Source: Prosopocoilus inquinatus (lineage: Eukaryota; Arthropoda; Insecta; Coleoptera; Lucanidae). Taken from it: a stretch of DNA of 64,000 bases. The stretch lies in the NCBI GenBank assembly GCA_036172665.1, contig CM069872.1:21245001-21309000 (forward strand), written 5' to 3'. Positions 1 to 12,100 of the stretch are shown piece after piece (the stretch's first letter is position 1; every line of letters starts with the position of its first letter). The position numbers and the translations under genes are program-made. The notes beneath the pieces are model-generated. The model did not search any database and had not been told where the DNA came from. It worked only from the letters and a program-made list of their open reading frames with translations.

Positions 1-514
1 ACGAATTGAAGAAAATAACTATAATTTCAGTACGTTTCAAGTAAATTAAAATGGACTTTACTATTGTTTTTCTATTTCAAGTTAAAATAATGTAATTAAT
101 TACAGTGCGACCACCATAAGACACAAAATTACGAAAAAATTGGTGCTATACGTACACATAATCATAATTCTATTTTTTTTTTAATGGAACCCCTTTTTCA
201 ATTTATAATTTTAAACGACGAGCTTTCATGAATCAATATTTTGAAAGCAGTCGACTTTTGATGTGTAGTGATTTTGATTGATATGAAAATCAATATGATT
301 TGAGCGAATCTGAAAATATAAAAAAGGAGAATTAGAGGGATTTTATAAACACCCTGAAGAATAAGAAATACTTGGAAGACCAAATTTTTTTATCTGTTTC
401 TTTATCTATGTATCACATTTAATTAATAACAAATTATTTTATTTTCCATTAATTATGTTAACTTCTTCATTTTATTTACATATAATTATCGGTATATTAT
501 TATTTGGATATGTA
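1..514. other. AT-rich sequence, nothing recognised
   Basis: No splice-compatible coding stretch, RNA gene or clear repeat terminus was seen. Short open frames here are AT-rich low-complexity translations and were not accepted as genes. Confidence 0.5.
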
Positions 515-1275
515 CCTGGACTTAAAACTTTAATCGCTGACGGCGAATTTACCGACGGCGAGTTTTCCGGCGGTGAATTGTACCTACGACGAATCGGCGA
601 CGGTGAATTGGCGACGACAAATCGGCGATGGCGAATTGTCCTAGACCCAAAAGTTGTAGGGTTTTATACCTATTATCTTTTAGAGTTATCAAAAGAATCA
701 ATCATCGCGCATCGGAAATTGGAGAAAAAAATTAATTTTTTGTTTTTTTTAATGGAATATCCTATATATTGTTTGCTAAGATGAAAGACCATATTTTTCT
801 GATTTCAGAAATATAAAATGTATTGATATTTGGAAGAGCCGCTTATGAGATATCTTAGGTTAGAATATCAGTGAATTAATGTTTAAAATATTAAGGCGAC
901 CTGGAATTTTGCTCTCTATTGATTAATTCACTGTATAGTTTCCAGCAGTCGAATTTTTATTTTTTGCTAATTATAACAGCAATTTAGAATTTTTTTAAGT
1001 ACCTTTCCAGGCCGTCTTGATTTTTAAACGTCATTATTAGGCTATTTTAAATTTAATTATATCAGGAACGACCCCTTCAAATTTGAACATATTATATATT
1101 CTTCAAATCAGAGAAATATGATCTCTCATCTTAGTAAACAATACATAGGTCGTTCCATTTAAAAAAAACAAAAATTTATTTTTTTTTCTACAATTTGTGA
1201 TGCGTTTTTGTTTCTTCTGATAACTCTAAAAGATAATAGACATAAAACCCTACAACTTTTGTGTTTAAAGTTTTC
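515..1275. repeat. Foldback (inverted-repeat) element with a GGCGA insert
   Basis: The left arm (about 515-805) is repeated in inverted, diverged form at about 1085-1275. For example GTAGGGTTTTATACC near 655 matches its complement near 1240, and the arms keep pairing through TTGTTTGCTAAGATGA and its partner near 1125. The left arm is interrupted at about 535-648 by a GC-rich tandem repeat that has no counterpart in the right arm. No target-site duplication was identified, so the superfamily is unknown. Confidence 0.6.
537..645 (+). repeat. Imperfect short tandem repeat of GGCGA-type units
   Basis: Repeated variants of CGACGGCGAATT and CGGCGATGGCGAATT occupy about 110 bp in otherwise AT-rich DNA. 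The block sits inside one arm of a foldback element and is absent from the other arm, so it expanded after the element formed or was inserted later. Confidence 0.6.
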
Positions 1276-2311
1276 CTCTAGCTCCTAAAATAAACCCTCT
1301 AGATAGAGTGTAAAATATAAAAAAACTGTACTTTAAAATATTGTATTTAAAAAAAAATGGTACGTGATGAAAAAATTATTATATTTTCCTCGAACTCAAA
1401 CACCAAATGTACTACATACACCTAGTTTTATGTCATCCGCAAAAACCTTCGCAGACTAGTGTAATCAACTAGCAGAACTCCTTCAAAATCACAAAAAAAC
1501 TGTCAAGATATTTCCAGCAGAAGGGGTAACACGAAATATTTTAGGGTGCGGAGAACCCCGATGCCGCTACTCCATGCTCTGCCTTTTTGATTCAGGGTCG
1601 TAAAAGATTTTTCCACGCGCACCCAGTATTTACATTCACTTGTGTTTACACTCTCTTTTCCTGTGATACATTTTTATTATTTATTAAAAAAATCTATTCA
1701 ATATAAAAAACTGCTTGCTGATTATTGCGCCCTTTCGCCCCACTTGCCAGGCCACAGCTACGGCGCTGGGGTTCCCCCTTGGAGTGAAAGAAAGGCAAGA
1801 GACATCTTTGAATAAATTTATTTTTCAAAACAAAAATATAAATGGAGCGGAGCACAAAAATTATAGTATAAAGTATCTCATACAAGACATGAATAATTAA
1901 ATTTGATTCTTTCGTCGAACACAAAAATATACGCATCAATCTCTTTTATTTTAAATCACAACTTAAAAAGCACCGTTGCAAAAATTAACTGAAGAGCATC
2001 ATCAGATCATATTAAAAAAAAATAATAAAATAAAGGTACACAGTCACACACCACAATATTCGAGGTGCTTGAATATAATAAAATAATTAGTTATACACTT
2101 CAACAAAAAAAATCCCCTATTATTTAAACATTGTAAATGCAATGTGGAATATTATGAAGTTAACTTTAAAATACTGCTTCAAACTCTCTTCCACAACAAC
2201 GAAAAAAAAGTACATTCCTCAAAAGTGCGCCACCAACGTTCAAAACATAACACGTATATTATATGATATATATTAATTTAATCTTATATCTTATTTAGAG
2301 TTAAATACAAG
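1276..2311. other. 3' flank of the TBC gene
   Basis: AT-rich sequence containing a likely poly(A) signal for the minus-strand TBC gene (AATAAA on the minus strand at 1945-1950), which would give a 3' UTR of about 360 bases. A GC-richer patch at 1725-1795 gives only short frames without splice context. Nothing else was recognised. Confidence 0.4.
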
Positions 2312-3470
2312 TTATCTGCTGTTGCTTTCGCTCGGGCGGTTCCTCATCTTTAAAGTCTGTCGCACGTGTTCCATCTCGAAGTCGCGCTCTGTGACGTTCA
2401 GCTTGTTAATGTGAAAAATGAGGTACTCCTCCGATAAGACGTACTCGGGGGGATTGCGGAGCAGATGTAGCGTTTCGCATAGCCCCGGACACTTCTTCCG
2501 GTTCTCGGATTTGCCCAGGCAACCGATGAGAATCACAAGAGCAGTTTTGAACAACACTTTCACACCCTCACACAGAAAGATGTCCCAGATCCTCAGGAGC
2601 GAATCCCATGGTAAAGTCCGGGTGAACGCGCAGAGAAACCACTCGGTGCAGTACAACATCGGCTCGGCGTTTACCTTCTTCAAGTGCTTATATGCAGGCA
2701 TGTTGAGTTTCTTTAAGAGCGCCTGAAGTATCATGCCGTCACGCTGAACTATCTCCATTGACGGCGAATAATAATCCTGAAGGTACTTATCAGATATCCG
2801 AACTAAGCACCAAAACGCCTGAATCGCAGGCATGTGCATGAGAAGAAAAGCTGCGACGGGGGCCTGGGCTTGGCAGTATCCCGCATTTGGATTATAAACT
2901 GTGTACGCCTTCAAAACATTAAATAATTCTTGCTGCCTGCAACAAAAAAAACGGCGATTAATTATTATAATAACAAAAAGCTCAAGCATGTTTCTTACCC
3001 TGGTTTGTCTTCAGATAGGAACATTTCGTGATATGGAAACTGCCTGTGCAAGTCTTTTTTAATCTCCTCGATGCTTTTAATGTCAGCATCCTCACGTATT
3101 AACTCGTCGTACTTATCAGGAAATTGCTCCATGAGTAATTTGCCCCCGCAAAGGTACAGCCAAGCTCTAGGTCTGATAGACATTGGTATACCTGAAATAC
3201 CAATTTCAATTAGCAAAAAAAGGAACTAAAATTCTATGTGCTGCGTGCAAGACCCTTGTGACATCGATTTCGAAGCTTCTTGTAACTCTTGGTCGTATAG
3301 AAATTCCAGTTGCCCAACATGTTCAACCATTTGTGCTCTCTGCGTATGACCGTCTCCGGAGAGGGCCCCACCTGCCTCGATTCTAAAATCTTCGACTCGT
3401 CCTTGAGGAAGCCGTACTTGTCAACGGAACAAATTGAGCTGACTTCGCTCTCGATTGAGGCTGATGCCAT
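2312..3470 (-). CDS. whacked-like (TBC1D10 family): TBC1D10/whacked-type Rab GTPase-activating protein
   Basis: Three coding exons on the minus strand join in frame: 3254-3470, 2999-3191 and 2312-2936, separated by two 62-bp introns, for 344 residues. The start lies in CAAGATGGC, a good context. The protein has the TBC Rab-GAP fold: GIP and LR/W motif near residues 73-83, the arginine-finger motif KDLHRQFP (Arg122), and the glutamine-finger motif GYCQ (Gln159) followed by AQAPVAA. The stretches LLMHMP, AFWCLV, TEWFLCAF and RTLPWDSLLRIWD are characteristic of the TBC1D10/EPI64 group, which acts on Rabs such as Rab35 and Rab27 in membrane traffic. The first intron uses a weak donor, GTCTTG, and joining there restores HKGIPMS. 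The C-terminus is short compared with vertebrate members but close to the fly protein. The exact ortholog name is inferred. Confidence 0.93.
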
Positions 3471-3950
3471 CTTGAGCTGTCTTTGTTATTTGGCGCTGCC
3501 CAGCGCCCACGCACACATACTTATCACTTTGTTGGAGATTTAACAACGCACGAAAATCGTCGACTGCGATGAAGCCACCACGGCAGTAATTAGTTTGACC
3601 ATAACCGTCGATACCATTTTTGGTTAGAATGTTTCCCGTGTTTTTTTCTTTTTTGACTAAAACAACTGACAAATGTAGTCCCGATACGCGACCTGAATTT
3701 TAAAGTGCTACGTGTTTTGCTTTTGAAATTATTTATCTTCGAATGTGGGCGAGTCTCACTTGACAGCTTGAATAATAACTTGACGTTTCAATGAAAATGA
3801 AGGTAGCTTCCAGCGTTGCCAACTTATAGCGTTTTTCACTGGCTGCCCTAGTGTACACTGAGTGTATCTCTATCTCGTTTTATTACATAAAGCTGAATCG
3901 AGATGAAGATCAAAGTTGGGCAAATTGTCTTCATGAGTATGAGTACTATG
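3471..3950. other. 5' region of the TBC gene
   Basis: Upstream of the TBC start on the minus strand. An open frame at 3421-3672 overlaps the first exon in another frame and is better read as 5' UTR. No core-promoter motif was firmly identified. Confidence 0.35.
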
Positions 3951-4436
3951 TAGAGATGGGCCAGGGAATGAACCCAGTGCATTGAAACCACCCACATGGG
4001 TGCATTCACCAGGGTGAATACATAAATGTACCGGGCGCATTCAAAAATTTAAATTTCCCGCGCAAATCGAACGAAAAGTAATCTTTTCTTGATGTTATTT
4101 AATTGTTTGCAGGTGGTTTACAGGGTTTAATATTTCATATGGTGAATAGTTGAATAGTAAACTTTTAAGTTTAACCGGAAGCTTTGTACTTAGCTTAAAA
4201 TATGAACAAAACGAGTAAATTTTTGAAATTAACGTTACAAAATAATTGTCTAGCGATAGTCCGTACAAAATATATTATATTTGGTGTCATTTTGAAGCAT
4301 TTTTTTTTATATCTTGTGTAAATGTTGGCAACCGTGCAATGCACTCAATGCACCGGGTGCATTGTGGGTGCATTCTATGGTGCATTCGGTGATTCCACCG
4401 GTGCAAACGATCGGACCGGGTAGAATCCCATCTCTA
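3951..4436 (-). mobile_element. hAT-like MITE, copy 1
   Basis: Begins TAGAGATGGG and ends CCCATCTCTA, the same terminal inverted repeats as the copies at 4581, 7020 and 10178, but in the opposite orientation to those. Many subterminal GTGCA/TGCAC motifs lie near both ends. Unlike the other three, it has no obvious 8-bp duplication, so one flank may have been rearranged. It carries no coding sequence. Confidence 0.85.
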
Positions 4437-4580
4437 TCATTTTATTAGTTAGTTCCAATTAACGATAAAAGTGGCGCTACTTCGATTCTAACAAAGTAAT
4501 TTGTTTCTTCTTACTATTACCTGACGTAAAGCAATTCCTCTTCAATCATCTTAGGAAAAATATGGACATTTATTAAAAAC

Positions 4581-5051
4581 TAGAGGTAGGATTCCACCCA
4601 GTGCAATCGTTTGCACCGTCGGAATCACGGAATGCACCCACAATGCACCCGGTGCATTGAGTGCATTGCTCGGTTGCCATCATTTACATAAGACATAAAA
4701 AAATGTTTCAAAATGACACCAAATATAATATATCGTACGGACTACCGCTAGACAATTATTTTGTAAAGTTAATTTCAAAAACTTACTCATTTTGTTCATA
4801 GTTTAAGCTACAAAGCTTCCGGTTAAACTTAAAAGTTTACTACTCAGCTATTCACCAGACACTATGAAACATTAAACCTGTTAAACCACCTGCAAACAAT
4901 TAAATAACATCAAGAAAAGATTATTTCTTGTTGGATTTGCGAGGGGAATTTAAATTTTTGAATGCACCCGGTACATTCAGGTATGCACCCTGGTGAATGC
5001 ACCCATGTGGGTGCTTTCAATACACCGGGTTCATTCCCTGGCCCATCTCTA
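4581..5051 (+). mobile_element. hAT-like MITE, copy 2
   Basis: Terminal TAGAGGTAGG and CCCATCTCTA, flanked by the 8-bp target-site duplication TTAAAAAC at 4573-4580 and 5052-5059. TSD length and TIR fit a non-autonomous hAT element. It lies 144 bp from copy 1 in opposite orientation. Confidence 0.9.
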
Positions 5052-6128
5052 TTAAAAACTGACCGGACACCCGGACGCTTCCCGAATAACGTACACTCTG
5101 TTATAAAAGCGGACTTATGGCAACCCTAGGTAGAGGAATTACTATGGAACGGTTGGCAACACTGTTTGTATACATGTCACAATATACACATCAATCAGTA
5201 GGGATTGCTTGGGCTTTTCGTTCTTACCGTTTCTTAGAGCGCATGTGCGAAATGAGCGGGCATTCATCAAGCGGCCGAGCGTGGTGCAACGATCAATGGT
5301 TGATGGCCTCGTTCAGGTAACCACAGGAGCTGAGTTACTAATTCAACATAGCTATTGAACAGACATGCTTTTGGATTGCCAAGCTTCAGCAGCTAGTATT
5401 CTAACATTAACCCTTTAAGAACACGAGTTGTTAACTTTCAATACGCTGAGTCTGCATCAGGGTCTGCATTCAGGCTCGGTGATCACCTGAACATGGCCAA
5501 AAAGCGGACGTTCCGCCAGAATTCCGGCACACATTCAATATGGCCGTCAATTACCGATCAGCTGTTTTGGTGGATAAGTAACCATTAGATTATCTTATCG
5601 AATTTCATCATGTTTCGACTATTTTGAGCTCACTTGTGATTTTTCTAATAAGACAAGCTTTTGTTTTTTAAAATAAGAAGTATATCATACGAAATAAATA
5701 AGTTTTTCAGGTAGCGACATCTGGTAGCATTAGAATGACTGCCCGCCTACTTGGGTTCGGAAAATTGTAGTATGAACTTCAAAGGTGCCGACAGAAGCTG
5801 TACCTACTAATTGATGTCTATACTGTGTGCATTTGACTATATAACGTTGTTAAGGTTGTTCATATTATTGTTGGCTTTATTATTATTAATTTAGAAATTT
5901 TTCTATACATTTTTGTTTATTGAGTGTGGTGGTGGTGGTGGTGCAAAGGTAAGAAACCGCACTTACTAATCTCGTAAAATCACAATAACAAAAAATATTA
6001 CAGAAATAAATACAGTTTCTTCCGTGTAAAGGAACAGTAATTTTTCTGATCCTGCAAAAGTATAACACTCGTGACGCTTTTAAAGCTTGGCATCCAAATA
6101 TATTTACAAACCAATTTTTTTAAGCAAT
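5052..6128. other. Intergenic region upstream of the THAP gene
   Basis: No gene recognised. A short GGT/GTG microsatellite is at 5925-5943. The region must contain the promoter of the THAP gene but no clear core element could be assigned. Confidence 0.4.
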
Positions 6129-9100
6129 ATGGTTGGGTGTGCTGCTATTGGTTGTTCAAATCAATCGAAGAATCTTTTAATGAAAGCTTTTCCTCGAGAT
6201 CCCGTAAGAAGAAAACAGTGGACTGAGCAAGTTAATCGTATGAATTGGGAGCCCACAAATTTTTCACGGCTATGTGAGGTAAGAGTCTTGCCGTGCCAAT
6301 GTGCCAAAGAAAGTTAATTTTCTATTAGTGGGATTTCATATGTAAACAATATTGTACATCATAAACAGAGTTGACTAATTTGGAGTTTCAAGTCCCAGTT
6401 TCTGGTACAGATCTTTTAGGACATTCAAATATCCCTGCTCGTCGTATTCTCAACAGACTAAGAAAGTAAACGTCACAGAAGACAGAGCTGAGTCGTTTAG
6501 TATCTTTCTCTAATAAGTGGGACATATGTCGTAAATTATTCCTGCTATAACGCCAGGGTTAACGTAAACATAACACAGAAAAATATTAAGACAACGAGAA
6601 TCGATGAGAACTTACACTTTCTGTAAGTTAATGTTGTATTTTTCATTGAAAAACACTTGACAAATTTATAACATGCTCTCTCACAGACATTTTCACCCAA
6701 CTATTTTTATGTTATTCTCATAGGTTATGTTTGTTAACATTGTTGACATGCGACTGTACTTAACTCAGACATACACTTTGTACAAATTTTTATTAACAAA
6801 TAAATTAACTATTTATGTAAAATAAGCCCAACTGAAATAATTTTATTGAAGCTTTTCACCATAAGTTTCAGTAATAAGCAAAAGTTTTCACAAGAACTCT
6901 GTATAGAGTGAGTATTTTCAGTTCATTTAACCTAACCCATTCATTTTTGCAGTCCAGTAGACTCCGTATCAAATTTCGCGTCAGCTTTAAGACCGCCCAC
7001 TTTCCTAGTCCATAGCAATTAGAGATGGGATTCCACCCGGTGCAAACGATTGCACCGGTGGAATCACCGAATGCACCATAGAATGCACCCGGTGCATTGG
7101 GTGCATTGCTCGGTTGCCAACATTTACATAAGACATAAAAAATGCTTCAAAATGATACCAAATATAATATATTTTATACGGACTATCGCTAGACAATTAT
7201 TTTGTAACATCAATTTCAAAAACTTACTCATTTTGTTCAGATTTTAAGCTTTCGCTTAAACTTAAAAGATTACTATTCAGCTATTCACCACACAGTATGA
7301 AACATGGTAATTATTTACAAAAGCTACAAGTGGATCAAACATTATAAATTGTGGAGGGCATGTTCTACGATAAACTATAATTCAAATGCACTTAGAATTA
7401 ATTGGGGCAAGCACCCCGTTTTTAATTAAAAAAATAATTAAAATCGTCGTGTTGTACTTCTCTAACCAATGGTTATAGATACAGCGAGTTTTCTATCCTT
7501 TTCTAATCGTTGGTTATGCCACCGGCTATACGCGTCAAACATCATTATAAAGGAAATATGGCCATTTAACCAAGTGTGTTTTTAAATATTTTTTTTCTGG
7601 TAAACTAGCAGCGAGTCCCAAATAAAAATAATGAGACAATAATAATTACGAGACAACATGTTATGTAGTGGTGCTATGTGCGAAATTTCATCTTCATACG
7701 TTAACTTGCAGCTTTTGTAAATAATTACCTGAAACATTAAACCTGTAAGTTTACAGGTAGTTACCTGCAAACAATTAAATAATATCAAGAAAAGGTTATT
7801 TCTCATTCGATTTGCGCGGGAAATTTACATTTTTGAATGCACCCATTTAGGTGCTTTCAATGCACCGGGTACATTCCCTGGCCCATCTCTAATAGCAATA
7901 ATTAGCAATAAGGTACTTTTCGCGACTAATCGGTTACGTGTGGTTAGGCGAAATAGGTAGCCACCGCATTTTTGTGAGTTACCGGTAACTGCTGATAAGA
8001 CGTCACGTGTGTTCTACGGTTACTATTTTCCTAACCTGGTCAGAGAGTTGTAGAACTCACTGACTCTGCTATCTCTCTCTTATTCAGTGAGTTCTGCACA
8101 AATCCGTGGTTCTACATGCTAACTTTAACTTGATTCAATCACAACTTTTTTTTGTAACAGTTAAATACCAAATTCATGGTTGGACTGTTGTCAAATTTAA
8201 AAATACAACCTCCAGAAAACCTGTAACCGTAACCGTTTCATTTTGGCCAATCTTACTAACCACGACATATCTCGTGACCGTGACGTCACTACTGCCAACC
8301 ATAAGGTCAGGAGAGAGAGCCAACTGCCATGTAAATTTTTTGTCCACGTAATATGACGTGGTAGTACTTAGTAACGTATTTATCTGTTGTGATGGCGCCA
8401 CTATTCTACGCGTGCTTTTTTACACGCCTTTTTAATTTAAATAATTTTTTAGGTTTTCTTCTCCGCACATTCATTTAACTAATGCGTTATATTCTGCAGA
8501 CTCTAATATGCTGTAATATACATTTCAAGTCTTTACAGAATATAACATATTATCTAAATTAATGTATGGAGAAGAATTAAATAAATTAATGTATGGAGAA
8601 GAAAACCTAAAGAAACGGCAAATCATGCTTAAATTATGATATTTACTAGATTTTAAGCTAAGAAAACAAACCACATATAATTCTCAAATTCTATATTTAA
8701 CTGCAAAAGTAACTGCAAGTAATAACACATTATTTGTACATTGTCATTCATGAAGTTCATAATTTCTGGAAATGCTTTTACAGTTGCAATTCAATACATT
8801 CTTTCTTTATCCGTACACATTATTTTTGACTTTAAGTGTGAATATCTTCAAAATTACTGCAAATTAAACTTTTTTTTTTAACAATTTTTATTCAGAATAC
8901 TGTACTTTGACCACCTATAAATTTTATAACTTAGCTAATCACTCACACATAATAATACTTGTTACACTTTAATAAAATTATTTAAAGTGATTTTTTCATA
9001 GTTGTACATGAACATCATTATTTGAAAGTAGCTAAAAATACGACAATTTAGATATATTTCTTTTTTTTTCATAAATGAATATTAAAGCCGTAAAAAATTA

Positions 9101-12100
9101 AAGAAATTTGAATTGATTAAATTCCCACCAAAACGCATATTCTGACTGTGTGACGTCAATGTTCATATGCTGTCAAATCATAATAAGTGAATATCAATAC
9201 GAACACATAAAACTTATTACAATAAATAGTAAAACATATTATCAGTATTGTGCTGTGCTATAATGTAAAAATGCCTGTATAATAACTACGAATAAATTAT
9301 TTATAAGCGTTTCACAAAATTTAGTGTTACCAACCTTATTTCTCAATGGCGAAAAGTTCCCGTTTCCACCACAATTTTCTCACAAAGTAAAAAAATATAA
9401 TAATTTCTTTAAGATATTCACTTCGTAATTGTTGCTTAAATTAGAACTGTATTTTTCCGCACATATTAAGAGCAAACATTCAAACTATTTGACAAGGGTC
9501 TGCATACAACATAAACGTCAAGGACAATATATGAACACTGACGTCACAACGAATGGGAAGCCTTTCGAAACCACGTGATTTATATTTGAATATTTTCGAT
9601 TTAATTTATTAATTTAAGAGAATAATAAATAGAAACAGCGTACAAATTTGGTGTTTTCGCGTGTGTTATTGACTATAGTCTCGATTAGAGAGCTTTAATT
9701 AATAATTTTATATTATTGTCATGTACCCTATTGTCTCGGTAGGTAATAAGATGTGGGATACAGATTAAGTCTCCGTATTAATTTAATCTTCCTGCAGTCA
9801 TGTCCTGGATACACATATCTGTAACAATTTATATTTTACTGCCATTGTTAACTTGGCAAAATAAAAACTTTACTATGGATTGTTATGATGCTAACGGTAA
9901 TGCTAACCTTTCATCAGTGTGACGCATACACATCTTCTTGCATTGAAATTGTGACAGGGCTTCGTTACCTACATTAGCAGCCCCAATTCCAAATTGAAGG
10001 AAATTTGGTCTGATTGGAACATGAATTGCATCCAATAACTACACATTTAAATCTTCTTTTGCAGATCTTGCGGGGTCCATTTTTCTTAAACTCTCTTTGT
10101 ATTAGAGACTATTCTCTGGTCACACAAAAATAATTTAATCATCAACGATGTTTATTTAAAGGACAATTTGATTTAACTAGAGATGGGATTCCACCCGGTG
10201 CAATCACGAAATGCACCCACAATGCACCCGGTGCATTGGAAGCTTTGCCCGGTTGCCTACATTTACATAAGACATAAAAATGCTTCGAAATGACACCAAA
10301 AATTATATATTTTGTACGGACTCTCGCTAGACAATTATTTTGTAACGTTAATTTCAACTTACTCATTTTGTTTAGATTTTAAGCTGCAAAGCTTCCGGTT
10401 AAACTTAAAAGTTTACTATTCAGCTATTCACCATACACTATGAAACATTAAACCTGTAAACCACCTGCAAACAATTAAATAACATCAAGAAAAGATTATT
10501 TCTCGTTCGATTTGCGCGGGAAATTTAAATTTTTGAATGCACCCGGTACATTCATGTATGCACCCTGGTGAATGCACCCATGTGGGTGCTTTCAATGCAC
10601 CGGGTTAATTCCCTCGCCCATCTCTAGATTTAACCCATTATATTTGTGCCAGTTCTTTAGTTTACTTAAACGATTTGGTCACCGCCATCACTAAAGTAAT
10701 TGACATTGACAACATGTGACATTCCATTCAACCTAAATTTACAATTACTCCTAGCGCCATCTCTGCAGATAAATATTGTTACGTTTCTAGGGTTTAAATT
10801 AATTTATTTAATCGAATAAAACACTTAAAAACTTAACCGTAATTTAATCATGCTTACAATCTAATTTATTTGTAACAATTTATTTACACACTAAATCCAA
10901 CTTCGACGATCGCTAATTAGAACTCGACTGACTCCTGAGTCAACTCCGGCCGATTTTATATTCTACGCTGCCTTCTCGTTTGTTCCATCTTCGTAGATGC
11001 TAGAAAAGTCTAGTTTGTTCGGTATAGACAGCCTGACGGCGTGCCGACTTCTTGACGCCTTCAGTATGACGTAGTGAGTTGGGTGGCGCGCCATAATACG
11101 TTACTACAAGCCTGGACAAAAATTTTCAATTGCCAATAAACCTCTCTGCCATAAGGTATTTTTCGTGACTACCTAGTTACGAATAGCATGGTTAGCAGGT
11201 AGTGACATCACGGTCACTAGAATACGTCACGGTTATTAAAATTCGCCAAAATGAAACGGTTACGGTTACAGGCTTTGTGGCGATTGCATTTTTAAATTTG
11301 ACAACAGTCCAACCATGTATTGTGTATTTAACTGCTACAAAAAGAAGTTATAATTAAGGTATTTTTCACGACTAACTGGTTACGTATGCTAAGGCGAAGT
11401 AAGTAACCACTGGATTTTTGTGAGTTACCGGTAACTGTTGATATGACGTCACGTATGTTGTTCCAATTCCTGTTTTTCTAACCTGGTCAGAGAGTTGTGG
11501 AACATTGCTGTCTCTCTCTTATTCCGTGAGTTCTACACAGAACCGTGGTTCTGCGTGCTAACCTCAACTTGACTCAATCACAACTTTTTTTTGTAATAGT
11601 TAAATACACAATTCATGGTTGGACTATTGTCAAATTTTAAAATGCAACAGTCAGAAAGCCTGTAACCGTAACCCTTTCATTTTGGCGAATCTTACTAACC
11701 GTGACGTATTCTCGTGACCATGATGTCACATTCTATTCGTAACCGGTTAGTTGCGAAAAATGATGGTGTTGTCAAATCGATAGACGTTTTCCTTATAAAT
11801 GCACATACAGGGTCTTCATAATTGACTGTATCTATGTGATGCTTAAGTTTTCCAAAAAAAAATGTTAAGTAGGTATGTAAGACACTAATTTTTTTATATC
11901 AGCATTTAATTGGCATGAAGAACCATCCATATCTCGATTAAAAAAGTTGGGGTTTTTATTTCAAAAAGATCATGATAACGTCGCAGCAGAAAGAAATGAT
12001 GATCAAGAAAAGTTTCTTCAAATTAAAATTAAAAATTTACCTGTTTCAGGATTTTGGGAAAAACTTCAAATAAACAAATTACGTAAGAAATTAGTTTTAA

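Noticed and set aside
455..784. 109-codon open frame
   Set aside because: It is the translation of the GGCGA tandem repeat plus one foldback arm, with no family resemblance or splice context.
3421..3672. 83-codon minus-strand frame overlapping TBC exon 1
   Set aside because: It is in a different frame from the TBC protein and is best explained as 5' UTR.
8106..8401. Overlapping 75-81 codon frames on both strands
   Set aside because: They lie within a MITE with a duplicate at 11580-11700 where the frames are not kept.
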